This document shows, in pieces, positions 1 to 9,354 of a stretch of DNA of 64,000 bases. A model generated the notes under the pieces. It saw only the letters and a list, made by a program, of their open reading frames with translations, was not told the origin of the DNA and did not search any database. The position numbers and the translations under genes were made by a program. Position 1 is the first letter of the stretch. Every line of letters begins with the position of its first letter. This DNA comes from Pseudomonas frederiksbergensis (GTDB lineage Bacteria > Pseudomonadota > Gammaproteobacteria > Pseudomonadales > Pseudomonadaceae), in assembly GCF_035751725.1 (NCBI RefSeq), contig NZ_CP142104.1, positions 4,526,001 through 4,590,000 of the forward strand, written 5' to 3'.

Positions 1-1
1 G

Positions 2-337
2 GACCCGCTATGCGGCTTTCGTTGCACCAATCAACTGTGGGTCGACCTGCTCGGCGGGTTGCAGCAGATCAGCAAAGCGTCCACTCTCGCGCAGATCGAT
101 CCAGGCCTGCCGTTGCTGGTGATCGGCGGCGAATGTGATCCGGTGAGCGAAGGCAAGCGTCTGAAAGATCTGGCCGATGCCCTGCGCGACGGCGGCAACC
201 AGCATTTGCAGTTAAAGATCTATCCGCAGGCCCGGCACGAACTGTTCAACGAAACCAACCGCGATGAAGTGACCGCCGACGTGCTGGCCTGGATTGCCCA
301 GGCCCTGAGCCATCGGCGGCCGCCACGCAGCGAGTAG
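2..337 (+). CDS. Alpha/beta hydrolase (S33/lysophospholipase type), C-terminal part
   Basis: This is the 3' end of a gene that starts upstream of the window; the reading frame is open from base 2 to the stop at 335-337. The visible 111 residues carry the end of an alpha/beta hydrolase fold. The segment LLVIGGECDPVS fits the strand and loop that holds the catalytic acid, and YPQARHELFNE fits the loop with the catalytic histidine. The nucleophile serine lies outside the window. The family contains esterases and monoacylglycerol-lipase-like serine hydrolases; the substrate cannot be read from this fragment. The gene lies 39 bases upstream of a PhaJ-type hydratase gene, so the two may be co-transcribed. 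Confidence 0.85.
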   Translation, partial: DPLCGFRCTNQLWVDLLGGLQQISKASTLAQIDPGLPLLVIGGECDPVSEGKRLKDLADALRDGGNQHLQLKIYPQARHELFNETNRDEVTADVLAWIAQALSHRRPPRSE

Positions 338-376
338 GTTTGCAGCGTTTTTCTCTACACGTCACAGGATCCAGAC

Positions 377-847
377 ATGACCCAGGTTACCAACATCCCT
401 TACGAAGCCCTCGAAGTCGGCCAGACCGCCAGCTACAGCAAGACCGTCGAAGAGCGCGACATCCAGCTGTTCGCCGCCATGTCCGGCGATCACAACCCGG
501 TGCACCTGGACGCCGAGTTCGCCGCCGCCAGCATGTTCAAGGAGCGTATTGCCCATGGCATGTTCAGCGGCGCACTGATCAGCGCGGCAGTGGCGTGCGA
601 GTTGCCTGGGCCGGGCACTATCTACATCGGCCAGCAGATGAGCTTCCAGAAACCCGTGAAGATTGGCGATACCCTGACCGTACGCCTGGAGATCCTGGAG
701 AAACTGCCAAAATTCCGCGTACGCATTGCGACCCGCGTATTCAATCAGCGCGATGAACTGGTGGTGGACGGCGAAGCGGAAATCCTCGCACCACGCAAGC
801 AGCAGACTGTGACGTTGCCGGAGTTGCCGGCAATTACTGTCGGTTGA
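377..847 (+). CDS. phaJ: MaoC-family (R)-specific enoyl-CoA hydratase, PhaJ type
   Basis: This 156-residue single hot-dog-fold protein has the R-hydratase motif: SGDHNPVHLD (about residues 35-44) followed by F and IAHGMFSG, which supplies the catalytic Asp/His dyad. Members of this family hydrate trans-2-enoyl-CoA to (R)-3-hydroxyacyl-CoA and link fatty-acid beta-oxidation to polyhydroxyalkanoate precursors. The length is normal for stand-alone PhaJ proteins. The ATG at 377 has AGGA upstream. No PHA synthase gene lies in the window, so the link to PHA rests on the family alone. A plain MaoC hydratase with another acyl substrate is possible. Confidence 0.82.
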   Translation: MTQVTNIPYEALEVGQTASYSKTVEERDIQLFAAMSGDHNPVHLDAEFAAASMFKERIAHGMFSGALISAAVACELPGPGTIYIGQQMSFQKPVKIGDTLTVRLEILEKLPKFRVRIATRVFNQRDELVVDGEAEILAPRKQQTVTLPELPAITVG

Positions 848-868
848 TTGCGATCCAAAGTAAGTGAT

Positions 869-900
869 GTGTGGCGAGGGGATTTATCCCCGCGCCACAA
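869..900. repeat. REP-like intergenic palindrome
   Basis: Imperfect palindrome GTGGCGAGGGGA / TCCCCGCGCCAC between the convergent phaJ-like and HlyD genes. It belongs to the GTGGCGAGGGAGC repeat family that recurs about a dozen times in this window and could fold as a transcript 3'-end hairpin on either strand. Confidence 0.85.
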
Positions 901-901
901 G

Positions 902-1765
902 TTATCGCGCAGTGTCGAGGACCTGCACGCTCGCCGTCATCCCGGCACTCAGGCTCACGCCCTCCGGCACCTTGTCCAGCTTGATCCGCACCGGGATCCG
1001 CTGGGCCAGGCGCACCCAGTTGAAGGTCGGCTCGACTTCCGCCAGCAGTTGCGCATCGGGATTGGTGTTGCGGTCGGTGATGCCTCGGCTGATGCTTTCC
1101 ACATGGCCTTGCAGGGCATGGCCGGCGCTCATCAACCAGACCTTGACCGGATCGCCGACGCGAATCCTCGGCAATTTGGTTTCTTCGAAGTAGGCCTGCA
1201 CGTAGAACGTTGAATCATCGATCAATGCCATGACCGGTTGGCCGGCGTTCACGTAGTTGCCTTGGGCCAGGCGCAGGTTGGTGATGTGACCGCTACGTGG
1301 GGCCAGGACCTGGCTGCGGGCCAGGTTCAGCTCCGCAACCTTGGCCTCGGCCTGGGCCTCGCGCAGTTCGCCTCGGGCAATGCCCGCATTGATCTGGGCG
1401 TTTTCACGCAATTCCGCACTGATGGCCTGGGGCCCCAGGGCCGCCCGGCGGCTGGCTTCGTGTTCGCGCAGGCTCAATTGCTGCTGGCGCGTCTGGACCA
1501 CCGCCCGAGCTTTCTCCAATGCGGCCTCGAAACGCTCGCGATCGATACTCAGCAAGAGATCCCCCGCCTTGACTGGCTGGTTGTCCACGGCCTTGAGTTC
1601 ACGCACCCAACCAGAAACGTCAGGGGCGATGACCACCACATCGGCGCGGATGCGTGCATCCCGGGTCCAGGGTGTGAGCATGTAGTACTGCCACAAATGC
1701 AGGCCGGCGAAGATCGCCACGGCCACCACGCTCAGCGTGACGGCGACACGTACGGAAGTACGCAT
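902..1765 (-). CDS. HlyD/EmrA-family periplasmic adaptor subunit
   Basis: This 287-residue membrane-fusion protein has one N-terminal membrane segment (about residues 5-25), a biotinyl-lipoyl-like hairpin domain (VIAPDVSGWV, then LAPRSGHITNL) and a short coiled coil. It resembles AaeA/EmrA adaptors, which bridge an inner-membrane pump to the periplasm or outer membrane. ATG at 1765 was chosen because GGAG lies six bases upstream; an in-frame TTG two codons earlier overlaps that site. It is the last gene of a triad behind DUF1656 and FUSC genes, the usual aaeXAB-like order for export of aromatic carboxylic acids or related toxicants. Confidence 0.9.
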   Translation of the reverse strand: MRTSVRVAVTLSVVAVAIFAGLHLWQYYMLTPWTRDARIRADVVVIAPDVSGWVRELKAVDNQPVKAGDLLLSIDRERFEAALEKARAVVQTRQQQLSLREHEASRRAALGPQAISAELRENAQINAGIARGELREAQAEAKVAELNLARSQVLAPRSGHITNLRLAQGNYVNAGQPVMALIDDSTFYVQAYFEETKLPRIRVGDPVKVWLMSAGHALQGHVESISRGITDRNTNPDAQLLAEVEPTFNWVRLAQRIPVRIKLDKVPEGVSLSAGMTASVQVLDTAR

Positions 1766-1775
1766 GTTCAACTCC

Positions 1776-1982
1776 TTATAACGGTCCGAGGACCCGGGTA
1801 ATGACAGTCAGGACGCAGACATACAGGGCGCAGTCGAACAACGCTTCGTGCCAGATCCAGCGCCCGGCCGGCACCAGGCTGAGCAACAGGCGCAGGCCCC
1901 CGGTCACCAACAAGGCAAGCACGACATAAATCAGGAACGGACTGAGCAACACCCCGCCGATCGACCACTCACGCAAGCCCAT
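1776..1982 (-). CDS. DUF1656/AaeX-family small membrane protein
   Basis: A 68-residue protein with two predicted membrane helices, about residues 10-35 and 48-65. Such small proteins sit between the FUSC pump and the HlyD adaptor in AaeXAB-like operons, and their biochemical role is not established. The ATG at 1982 overlaps the end of the upstream FUSC gene by 14 bases, and the stop is 10 bases before the adaptor ATG, so the three genes look translationally coupled. Confidence 0.88.
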   Translation of the reverse strand: MGLREWSIGGVLLSPFLIYVVLALLVTGGLRLLLSLVPAGRWIWHEALFDCALYVCVLTVITRVLGPL

Positions 1983-3969
1983 GGCTATGTTTCCCTTCTG
2001 TAGATTCGTGCTGGCGGCACCAGGCGCGCCAGCTGTTTTGCAATTGCACCAAGGCGCCTTGGGCCAGCTTCAGCGCGTCGCTCGCCGGCTGTTGCGAAAG
2101 CACCCGTAAGTACTCGTCGCTCGCCTGGGCCAATGCGTCGCCCTGGTCGCCGGCCGGGCCGCGCTCCAGCACCTGTTCCAACGTTTCGAAATAATGGCGC
2201 TGGGCTGGATTTTCCGGAACCTGGGCGACCGCCAGGCTCAAGCGCAGATGGAGCAATTCGTCGCCGATGTCCAGGCCCAGCAAACCATCGTCCCAGCGAC
2301 TGCGCGACGGCACCGGCAGCTCGGGATAGTGACGCGCCAGTTGCAGCAAACGATCGGCCATGCGCCCGCCGAACCAGCTCTCGGCGCCGCGCAGACTGCG
2401 ATGGGTCAAGCGCACCAGGTCATCCAGCGTTGCCGCCAGCAACCGGCGGCTGTGCCAGGCCGGGTTGCGCAGAATCAACAGATTGAATGCCAACACCGCT
2501 GCGCCAACACCGATCATCATGGCCTGGGCGTTATTGAAAAAAGTCGCAACGTCGTACTTCATGGCGTTGAGCGGCGAGACCAGCACCACGAAATGCAGAC
2601 AGAACGAGGTGGCGGTCGCGTAGAGCGGCGGCTTGGCCATGCACAGCGCCCCGAGGAACAAAGGCACGCCCATGGCCATGCCGAGCATTGCGAAGCTGCT
2701 CCATTGCGGCAGCATGATTTCACCGATCACAAACGCGGTCGGAACCGCCAGGAGAATCCCTCGCAAGAAACTCATGCCGATCTGCGCACCGTTTTCACGG
2801 CTGGCGAACAGGCTGCACACCACGCAAGTCAGCAGCAAAGCACCCGAAGCAGCCGGCCAGGCAGTCGCCAGCCAGAAACACGCGACCGCCAGGAACGCCA
2901 GGGCGCTGCGGGCGCCGAACACCATCGCCAGGGACAGGTCCCGATGCGGCGCCAGGGTGCGTGGGGGATCGGCCGCCGCCCTGCCCTCTTGCACCGCCGA
3001 CAGCGCATCGCAAGCCGCCAGGGCGGTGTCGAGCAACAAGGCGAAACGTGCCAGGCAATAACTTTGCGCCGAGCTTAACCGGGGGTCGTGAGAGGCGTCC
3101 CAGACCCGCGGTCGCAGTGCGTGCAGTGTCGCGCTGTCAGCGTCGAGGGCTTGCTGTACCTCGTCCATCCACGGCTGCAGCGCTTCGGCATCCTGGGGCT
3201 CGAGCTGTTTCCATTGCCGGCGTACGGAGCGGGAAAGGCGCAGCAGCATCAACAGTTTCTGGCTCAAGCCGCTGATGGACCGGGCGCGCTGGCGTCCCAA
3301 TCGGCCTTCGAACCAGGCATGTTCGCGCTGGGCGTCTACCGCGACGATCTTGCCGAGAATTTCGAGCAAGCCTTTGCGTGCCTGGGCATCGCCTGCCAAG
3401 GTGGCACGGGCTGCCTGCATGCCGCTCTGCCAGGCGGCGCGGGCCTGATCCGCCAGTTGCCGTTCAACCCGCAACGGCCAGAGCAAGGCACTGGTCAAGG
3501 TGGCGCAAGTAATGCCCAGGCTGATCTCGGTACAGCGCGCCACGGCCTGATCGAATACCCCAAGCGGATGGGAAATGGCCGGCAGGGCAATGATCGCCAC
3601 GGTGTAGCCCGCCAGCACGAACGAATACGACCAGGCGCTGCGCAACAACGTCGAACAAGCCGTGCACACGCCCAGCCACAACGCCAGCGCCAGCAAGAAC
3701 AACCAGGGCGCCTGGGCGAACAAGCCCATGAACACCACCGACATGATCGTTCCCACCGCCGTCCCGACCAAGCGTGCCAAGCCTTTCTGTACCACCATGC
3801 CGGACAACGGCTGGGCCACGATGAACGCCGTCATCAGCGCCCATGACGGCTGCTCCAATCCCCAGCGCAACGCCAGCCACAACGCCAGGCCACCACCGAG
3901 CACGGTCTTGATGGCGAACTGCACAGCGAGGCGATCAGGGGCGAACAGAGCCTGAAAGGTGATGGGCAC
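1969..3969 (-). CDS. FUSC-family efflux transporter (AaeB-like)
   Basis: A protein of about 666 residues with two blocks of hydrophobic helices (about residues 20-170 and 355-500), each followed by a long soluble segment. This is the layout of fusaric-acid-resistance/AaeB inner-membrane pumps. Family members export aromatic acids with a HlyD partner, which is encoded downstream. The frame opens with TTG at 3975, but GTG at 3969 sits eight bases after AAGAAGAG and is the better start; no ATG is available nearby. First gene of the triad. The substrate is inferred from the family only. Confidence 0.88.
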   Translation of the reverse strand: MPITFQALFAPDRLAVQFAIKTVLGGGLALWLALRWGLEQPSWALMTAFIVAQPLSGMVVQKGLARLVGTAVGTIMSVVFMGLFAQAPWLFLLALALWLGVCTACSTLLRSAWSYSFVLAGYTVAIIALPAISHPLGVFDQAVARCTEISLGITCATLTSALLWPLRVERQLADQARAAWQSGMQAARATLAGDAQARKGLLEILGKIVAVDAQREHAWFEGRLGRQRARSISGLSQKLLMLLRLSRSVRRQWKQLEPQDAEALQPWMDEVQQALDADSATLHALRPRVWDASHDPRLSSAQSYCLARFALLLDTALAACDALSAVQEGRAAADPPRTLAPHRDLSLAMVFGARSALAFLAVACFWLATAWPAASGALLLTCVVCSLFASRENGAQIGMSFLRGILLAVPTAFVIGEIMLPQWSSFAMLGMAMGVPLFLGALCMAKPPLYATATSFCLHFVVLVSPLNAMKYDVATFFNNAQAMMIGVGAAVLAFNLLILRNPAWHSRRLLAATLDDLVRLTHRSLRGAESWFGGRMADRLLQLARHYPELPVPSRSRWDDGLLGLDIGDELLHLRLSLAVAQVPENPAQRHYFETLEQVLERGPAGDQGDALAQASDEYLRVLSQQPASDALKLAQGALVQLQNSWRAWCRQHESTEGKHSHGLA

Positions 3970-4134
3970 GCGCAAAACTCTTCTTGGGATGACGTAACGA
4001 TAGATCGTGGAAAATGCGATGCAATTATTAGGTAGCTATCTATTGACGTCCAGCGTTGATTGTTGAGAGATCTGACAAACTCTCTTGCGGATTTGTGCTG
4101 ATAGAAAGCGTTCCTCGGCCCGGATCGCTTCCAT

Positions 4135-4163
4135 AAAAAAACGCCAGGCAAGCTGGCGTTTTT
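4135..4163 (-). terminator. Rho-independent terminator of the DUF2383 gene
   Basis: Stem AACGCCAG / CTGGCGTT with a six-base loop. Read on the minus strand it ends in a run of T, 16 bases past the stop at 4179. An A-run on the other side lets it work in both directions. Confidence 0.85.
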
Positions 4164-4178
4164 CGTCACACGCAAGTG

Positions 4179-4643
4179 TTAGCTGGCGCGCGCCTGGTTG
4201 CGCAGGGCCTTGACCTGGTCATGGTTGCGTTGCACACCGTGGTACTGACGCTCCACCAGGTCGCGAATGCCCTCCAGGTTGTGCTTGTTGATCTTCTCCA
4301 TCGCTTCCCGGTAAGCCTTCAGCGCGTGGTCTTCGCCGCGCTCGGCCTCGTTCAGCACCGCTTCTTCGTCCTTGCCGGTGAACATCGATTTTACGTCGAC
4401 CCAACGGCGGTGCAGGTCACCGGCAACGCTGGTAGAGGTTTCCGGATCGCCGCCCAGGGAACGTACGGCGGCTTGCAGCTCGGCCGCAGCAGTGGCGCAG
4501 TCGGCGGAACGCTTGACGAACAGAGCCTTGAGTTCAGGGTGCTTGATGTCTTCAGCGCAGGTCTTGAATCCTTCCTGGCCATCCTTGCTGGTCTCGATCA
4601 GGTCATTCAAGACAGAGATGGATTCTTTGTTGATGTCAGTCAT
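4179..4643 (-). CDS. PA2169/DUF2383-family four-helix-bundle protein
   Basis: A 154-residue, wholly alpha-helical, soluble protein with ferritin-like spacing. It contains KDGQEGFKTCAEDI early and a GEDHALKAYREAM helix later. It resembles the DUF2383 (PA2169) family, found in many pseudomonads; members are often considered stress proteins, but no activity is established. The ATG at 4643 has AAGGAAC in front. It is monocistronic, with its own terminator downstream and an AT-rich upstream region containing a 21-base palindrome at 4727-4747. Confidence 0.8.
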   Translation of the reverse strand: MTDINKESISVLNDLIETSKDGQEGFKTCAEDIKHPELKALFVKRSADCATAAAELQAAVRSLGGDPETSTSVAGDLHRRWVDVKSMFTGKDEEAVLNEAERGEDHALKAYREAMEKINKHNLEGIRDLVERQYHGVQRNHDQVKALRNQARAS

Positions 4644-4726
4644 TTTTCAGTTCCTTTGCTTGGTGAATAAAAACCTGCAAGGAATATTGCATCGGCCATG
4701 CCAGCCACCGAACCAACATAAAATTC

Positions 4727-4747
4727 TTATAAATCAACTATTTATAA
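4727..4747. promoter_or_regulatory. AT-rich palindrome TTATAAAT-N5-ATTTATAA
   Basis: Perfect 8-base inverted repeat with a five-base centre in the 206-base gap between the divergent DUF2383 and DUF3820 genes. It could be an operator or promoter-proximal AT tract; no regulator is recognised. Confidence 0.45.
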
Positions 4748-4849
4748 AATAACGCAATTTCTGTATCCGCTTTATTTGCATGATCTGTCATTTGGCCTGC
4801 ATGCAGAATGCCTGTATTTTGCCGATGGTTTTCAACAAGACATTCGCCT

Positions 4850-5086
4850 ATGAATCCGGAAAAGCTGGAACTGCTGGTCACCCGCCAGATGCCCTTTGGC
4901 AAGTACAAGGGCCGAATCCTTGCCGACCTGCCGGGCCAGTATCTGAATTGGTTCGCACGGGAGGGTTTTCCCCACGGGGAATTGGGCGGCTTGCTGGCGT
5001 TGATGCAGGAAATCGACCACAACGGTCTGTCGGACCTGCTGGACCCGCTGCGAGCCAAACATGGCTTGCCCAAACCTGGCTACTGA
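4850..5086 (+). CDS. DUF3820-family small protein
   Basis: A 78-residue protein with the family core MPFGKYKGR then LADLPGQYLNWF. Pfam describes such proteins as putative quorum-sensing-regulated virulence factors from P. aeruginosa work; the function is not known and the motif recalls exonuclease-associated domains. ATG at 4850 was preferred over an in-frame start 14 codons upstream because homologues begin near MNPEKLELL; the ribosome site is weak in either case. The aminotransferase gene follows 28 bases later on the same strand. Confidence 0.75.
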   Translation: MNPEKLELLVTRQMPFGKYKGRILADLPGQYLNWFAREGFPHGELGGLLALMQEIDHNGLSDLLDPLRAKHGLPKPGY

Positions 5087-5114
5087 TGCTGCCTTTGACT
5101 GATTGAGCCCCGCC

Positions 5115-6302
5115 ATGCCCGAAAATACGCTGCGCGCCCACGATGAAACCTTCTGGGAAACCTTTGTCGGTCGCTACGATGTCGACGCCGATGGGCCACT
5201 TAATCTCGAAAACGGTTACTTCGGCCGGATGTCGCGTACGGTGGTGGAGGAATATCAACGCAATATCGAGCTGGTGAACCGCGGCAATTCGTTTTATGTG
5301 CGCCAACAATTCGACCAGGAGCATGGCGAAGCGATACGCCGAGAAGTGGCGCAACTGATCCACGCCCCAGCGTCCACCGTGACACTGGCCAACAATGCGG
5401 TTGACGCCCTGCAGACGCTGATTCGCAATTACAACAAGCTCAAGCCTGGCGACCAGGTATTGATCAGCGATGTGGAATACGAGTCGGTCAAGAGCGCGAT
5501 GCGCTGGCTGGCCCGCCAGCGCGGCGCCGAGGTTGTCGAGCTGGTCCATCCGCACCCTGCCAGTTTTGACGCACTGGTGGGCACTTACCGAGAAGCCTTC
5601 ATTCGTTATCCGCGCCTGAAGCTGATGGCGCTGACTTATGTGAACCATCTGACCGGCCTGGTGATGCCGGTCCAGGCGATCGCCGAGACGGCACGGGAAT
5701 TCGGGGTCGATATCATTCTCGACGGTGCCCACGCCTTGGGCCAGATCGATTTCAATCTCAAGAAACTCGGCATTGAGTTTGCCGGGTTCAACCTGCAGAA
5801 ATGGCTTGGCGGCCCCTTGGCGCTGGGCTTCCTCTATATCGCGCCACACCGGCTGGCCGACATCGACCCGGACATGGACGAGAGCCACTACCCGCCCACC
5901 GACATACGCTCGCGCACGCCTCACAGTACGCCCAACATCCCGGCGTTGCTGACGCTGCCCCTGGTATTCGAAGAGCACCGTGCCCTGGGCGGAGCATCGG
6001 CCAAAGGCGCACGGCTATGTCATCTGCGGGACTTGTGGGTAAGCGCCGTTCGTGACGTGCCGGGCATTGAGGTCATGACGCCGGACGACCGGCGCCTCTA
6101 TTGCGGCATCACTTCAATGCGTTTTGCCCACCAGCCTGACCAGCAAGCGATGGCTGATCGGTTGCTCGAGGAGCATGGGATTTTTACCGTGGTGCGCAAG
6201 ACCAGCGTCGGCCTTTGCATTCGCATTACGCCGGGGTTGATTACCTTGGGCCGTGATATCGAGAGGTTGACCCGAGCGCTGACCGACCTGAGCCGAATCT
6301 AG
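5115..6302 (+). CDS. Class V aminotransferase-fold PLP enzyme
   Basis: A 395-residue member of the class V aminotransferase superfamily (cysteine desulfurase / isopenicillin N epimerase group). The fold-type I core is visible: ILDGAHALGQID supplies the Asp that contacts the pyridine nitrogen, and GFNLQKWLGG carries the likely Schiff-base lysine. Members include epimerases, desulfurases and kynureninase-like enzymes; the substrate cannot be assigned. ATG at 5115 is preferred over TTG at 5103. It may be read through from the DUF3820 gene 28 bases upstream. A repeat follows the stop directly. Confidence 0.8.
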   Translation: MPENTLRAHDETFWETFVGRYDVDADGPLNLENGYFGRMSRTVVEEYQRNIELVNRGNSFYVRQQFDQEHGEAIRREVAQLIHAPASTVTLANNAVDALQTLIRNYNKLKPGDQVLISDVEYESVKSAMRWLARQRGAEVVELVHPHPASFDALVGTYREAFIRYPRLKLMALTYVNHLTGLVMPVQAIAETAREFGVDIILDGAHALGQIDFNLKKLGIEFAGFNLQKWLGGPLALGFLYIAPHRLADIDPDMDESHYPPTDIRSRTPHSTPNIPALLTLPLVFEEHRALGGASAKGARLCHLRDLWVSAVRDVPGIEVMTPDDRRLYCGITSMRFAHQPDQQAMADRLLEEHGIFTVVRKTSVGLCIRITPGLITLGRDIERLTRALTDLSRI

Positions 6303-6303
6303 T

Positions 6304-6333
6304 TGTAGCGAGGGGATTTATCCCCTCGCCACA
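6304..6333. repeat. REP-like intergenic palindrome
   Basis: TGTAGCGAGGGGA / TCCCCTCGCCACA, a near-perfect member of the window's repeat family, placed right after the aminotransferase stop and ahead of the opposing eda terminator. Confidence 0.88.
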
Positions 6334-6364
6334 GAGCCAGCGTGCTCGCTGCAAAAATACAGGC

Positions 6365-6397
6365 AAAAAAAAACGGTGCGCCGACCAAGCGCACCGT
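6365..6397 (-). terminator. Rho-independent terminator of zwf-pgl-eda
   Basis: Perfect nine-base stem ACGGTGCGC / GCGCACCGT with a seven-base loop. On the minus strand it is followed by eight T, 37 bases past the eda stop. Confidence 0.93.
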
Positions 6398-6434
6398 AAA
6401 GCCGTAGAACACACAACGAAGTTCGGTAAGACAA

Positions 6435-7100
6435 TCAGTCCAGCAGCGCCAGTGCCTCGGCGGTGCATTCCTGGATACGGGCCCAGTCGCCGTTCTTGAT
6501 CCACTCCGGATCTAGCATCCAACTGCCGCCCACGCACATCACGTTTTTCAACGCCATGTAGCTCTTGATATTGGCCGGGCTCACGCCGCCGGTCGGGCAG
6601 AATTTCACTTCGCCGAATGGCCCGCCCAACGCCTTGATGGCAGCGACGCCACCGCTGACTTCCGCCGGGAACAACTTGAAGCGGCGATAGCCCAGGCCAT
6701 AGCCTTCCATGATGCCCGAGGCATTGCTGATGCCCGGCAACAACGGGATCGGGCTCTGGACGCTGGCCTCCAGCAAGTCCCGGGTGATACCCGGCGTCAC
6801 GATGAACTGCGAACCGGCTGCCTCGGCGGCGGCCAGCATGTGACGATCGAGCACCGTGCCAGCGCCCGTCACCAGTTCCGGGCGCTGCTCGCGCAGTACC
6901 TGAATGGCCTTGAGGCCGTATTGCGAGCGCAAGGTCACTTCCAGTGCCGTCAGGCCACCAGCGGCCAAGGCATCGGCCAACGGCAGGATGTCTTGTTCAC
7001 GCGCAATGGTAATCACCGGCAGAATCCGCGCCTTGGCGCAGAGGCTGTCGATCAGCGTCACTTTGTCCGCCATGGAAACGGTCGAGGATGGGTTTTTCAT
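6435..7100 (-). CDS. eda: 2-dehydro-3-deoxy-phosphogluconate (KDPG) aldolase
   Basis: Class I aldolase of 221 residues that cleaves KDPG to pyruvate and glyceraldehyde 3-phosphate, the last step of the Entner-Doudoroff pathway. Visible signatures are ALEVTLRS with the active-site Glu and Arg, TGAGTVLD, and RRFKLFPAE with the Schiff-base Lys. The length is normal for a trimeric Eda. ATG at 7100 (AAGGA upstream) gives the start usual for fluorescent pseudomonads; an ATG at 7121 overlaps the pgl stop as ATGA and would add seven residues. Third gene of the zwf-pgl-eda operon, which ends in a strong terminator. Confidence 0.96.
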   Translation of the reverse strand: MKNPSSTVSMADKVTLIDSLCAKARILPVITIAREQDILPLADALAAGGLTALEVTLRSQYGLKAIQVLREQRPELVTGAGTVLDRHMLAAAEAAGSQFIVTPGITRDLLEASVQSPIPLLPGISNASGIMEGYGLGYRRFKLFPAEVSGGVAAIKALGGPFGEVKFCPTGGVSPANIKSYMALKNVMCVGGSWMLDPEWIKNGDWARIQECTAEALALLD

Positions 7101-7117
7101 AGCGGCTGATCCTTGGT

Positions 7118-7831
7118 TCATGGGCACCAGTAAATCTCTAACGTAGGTTGCAGAAACGCGCGGATCGGCATCTCGGCGACGTTGTCACCGGCCACTGCAG
7201 CGTTCAGGGTGGTCAATTTCGATTGACCGGAAATCGACAGGACTTTGTGCGTGGCCGAAGCCAGCAAGGCACGGCTCATCGTCAGGCGTTGATGCGGTAC
7301 CGTCGGCGCGAGCATCGGCCAGCAACGGCGGACGCCATTTTGATCCAGGGCCTCAGCCAGGTTCGGGCTGCCGGGAAACAGCGAAGCGGTATGGCCGTCA
7401 TCGCCCATGCCCAGTATCAGCACGTCAATCGGCGGCAGCTCGGCGAGCCGGCGATCCGCCTGTTCGGCGGCGGCTTCCAGGTTGGCGCTGGCGCTGTAGA
7501 GACTCAGGAACTGCGCCTTGGCCGCGGCCCCCTGGAGCAGATAACGCTTGAGCAGGCCGGCATTGCTGTCGGCATGTTCAACCGGCACCCAGCGTTCATC
7601 GGCCAGGCTCACCACCACTTTCGACCAGTCCAGCGCCTCCTTGGCCAAGTGCTGGAAAAATGCCACCGGGCTGCGACCGCCGGACACCACAAGGGTCGCC
7701 GCGCCTTTGGCCTCGATCGCGGCGCGCAGTTGCTGCGCCACGCTCAGGGCCAGGCTTTGCGCCAGCAGCACCGGGCTCTTGAACTCCAGGGCAGTGACAC
7801 CCTGGGGCAGATTCAATTCAGATATCGCCAT
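7118..7831 (-). CDS. pgl: 6-phosphogluconolactonase
   Basis: A 237-residue DevB-type 6-phosphogluconolactonase of the NagB/RpiA sugar isomerase-like fold. It hydrolyses 6-phosphogluconolactone to 6-phosphogluconate. Motifs are [17 protein letters not shown] near the N-terminus, SLADERWVP, and [16 protein letters not shown] with the catalytic His. ATG at 7831 has GGAGG upstream, and the gene overlaps the end of zwf by 14 bases. It lies between zwf and eda and supplies the substrate for Edd. Confidence 0.96.
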   Translation of the reverse strand: MAISELNLPQGVTALEFKSPVLLAQSLALSVAQQLRAAIEAKGAATLVVSGGRSPVAFFQHLAKEALDWSKVVVSLADERWVPVEHADSNAGLLKRYLLQGAAAKAQFLSLYSASANLEAAAEQADRRLAELPPIDVLILGMGDDGHTASLFPGSPNLAEALDQNGVRRCWPMLAPTVPHQRLTMSRALLASATHKVLSISGQSKLTTLNAAVAGDNVAEMPIRAFLQPTLEIYWCP

Positions 7832-9290
7832 ACCATGACCTCCCATCCCGCGTGATCAGTGCAATGGAGCTCATCGGCCCCCATGACCCAGCGGCATAAG
7901 GCTTGGGCGCATCACCGGACTTCTTCCAGCCGGCGATCAACTGGTCACACCACGTCCACGCGGCTTCGATTTCATCTTTACGAACAAACAGGTTCTGATT
8001 GCCGTTCATGACTTCCAGCAACAACCGTTCGTAGGCATCGGGAATCCGTGCGCTACGGTAGGTGTCGGAGAAGTTGAGTTGCAGCGGACCGCTGCGTAAT
8101 TGCATGCCCTTGTCCAGGCCTTGCTCCTTGGTCATCACCCGCAAGGAAATCCCTTCGTCCGGTTGCAGGCGGATGATCAGCTTGTTGCTGATCTGCAGGC
8201 GCTGCTCGGGAGCGAAGATGTAGTGGGACGGTTCCTTGAAGTGGATCACGATCTGCGACAGCTTCTGCGGCATGCGCTTGCCGGTGCGCAGGTAGAACGG
8301 AACACCCGCCCAGCGCCAGTTGCGGATATCGGCGCGCAAGGCAACGAACGTCTCGGTGTCGCTCTGGGTATTGGAATTCGGCTCTTCCAGGTATCCCGGC
8401 ACCGCCTTGCCTTCGCTGTGGCCGGCGATGTACTGGCCGCGCACCACCTGGGTAGTCAGGCCTTCCGGGCTGATCGGCGCCAAGGCCTTGAGCACCTTGA
8501 CCTTCTCGTCACGGATGCTGTCGGCGGACAGGTCGGCCGGCGGGTCCATGGCGATCAGGCACAACAGCTGCAGCAGGTGATTCTGGATCATGTCACGCAG
8601 TTGGCCAGCCTTGTCGAAATAGCCCCAACGCCCTTCGATCCCGACCTTCTCGGCCACGGTGATTTCCACGTGGGAGATGTAGTTCTGGTTCCACTGGGTT
8701 TCGAACAGGCTGTTGGCGAACCGCAGCGCGATCAGGTTCTGTACCGTTTCCTTGCCCAGGTAATGGTCGATGCGGTAAGTGCGGTTCTCGGGAAAGAACT
8801 GCGCCACGGCGTCGTTGACCTTGCGCGACGACTCGAGGTCCGAGCCGATGGGTTTTTCCAGCACGACACGGGTGTTTTCGCTGAGGCCGACTTTCGCCAG
8901 GTTCTCGCAGATCGCGCCATAGACCGCCGCCGGAGTGGCGAAGTAGGCGATGACTTGTTGCTGGGTCAAGCCGACCTGCTCGGCAAGCGCGACGTAATCG
9001 TCCGCCTTGAGGAAATCGACGTGCAGGTAAGTCAGCCGCGCCAGGAAGCGTTCGATCACGGTTTCGTCGAGGTCTTTATCGCCCACATAGCGCCGCAGCT
9101 CGGTGCTGATGAACGCCAAATGCTGCTGTTCGCTGCCCGGTTCGCGGGCCAGCGCCAGGATTCGCGTGTCTTCGTGCAACAGGCCGGCGCCATCGAGCTG
9201 ATAAAGGGCTGGAAACAGCTTGCGAAGCGCCAGGTCGCCCAGCGCGCCGAACAAGGCAAAAGTGCACGGTTCAACCGTAATCGAATGCAT
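7818..9290 (-). CDS. zwf: Glucose-6-phosphate 1-dehydrogenase
   Basis: A 490-residue enzyme that oxidises glucose 6-phosphate to 6-phosphogluconolactone, reducing NAD(P). It has the N-terminal Rossmann loop [12 protein letters not shown] (residues about 13-24) and the active-site motif RIDHYLGKE. First gene of zwf-pgl-eda and divergent from hexR. The ATG at 9290 lacks a clear Shine-Dalgarno; its leader has AAGAACAA, the Crc/Hfq-type A-rich motif, five bases before the start. Repression by HexR, released by KDPG, is established for pseudomonad zwf; a candidate box lies at 9355-9372. Confidence 0.97.
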   Translation of the reverse strand: MHSITVEPCTFALFGALGDLALRKLFPALYQLDGAGLLHEDTRILALAREPGSEQQHLAFISTELRRYVGDKDLDETVIERFLARLTYLHVDFLKADDYVALAEQVGLTQQQVIAYFATPAAVYGAICENLAKVGLSENTRVVLEKPIGSDLESSRKVNDAVAQFFPENRTYRIDHYLGKETVQNLIALRFANSLFETQWNQNYISHVEITVAEKVGIEGRWGYFDKAGQLRDMIQNHLLQLLCLIAMDPPADLSADSIRDEKVKVLKALAPISPEGLTTQVVRGQYIAGHSEGKAVPGYLEEPNSNTQSDTETFVALRADIRNWRWAGVPFYLRTGKRMPQKLSQIVIHFKEPSHYIFAPEQRLQISNKLIIRLQPDEGISLRVMTKEQGLDKGMQLRSGPLQLNFSDTYRSARIPDAYERLLLEVMNGNQNLFVRKDEIEAAWTWCDQLIAGWKKSGDAPKPYAAGSWGPMSSIALITRDGRSWYGDI

Positions 9291-9295
9291 GATGT

Positions 9296-9303
9296 TTGTT
9301 CTT
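9296..9303 (-). promoter_or_regulatory. Crc/Hfq-type CA motif in the zwf leader
   Basis: AAGAACAA on the minus strand matches AANAANAA, the A-rich motif bound by Hfq with Crc during catabolite repression in Pseudomonas. It ends five bases before the zwf start, so binding would mask translation initiation. Confidence 0.6.
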
Positions 9304-9354
9304 TTATCAAGTTAAGCTACAAATACCTTTTTTCAAGGCATCACTCAAGGAAAA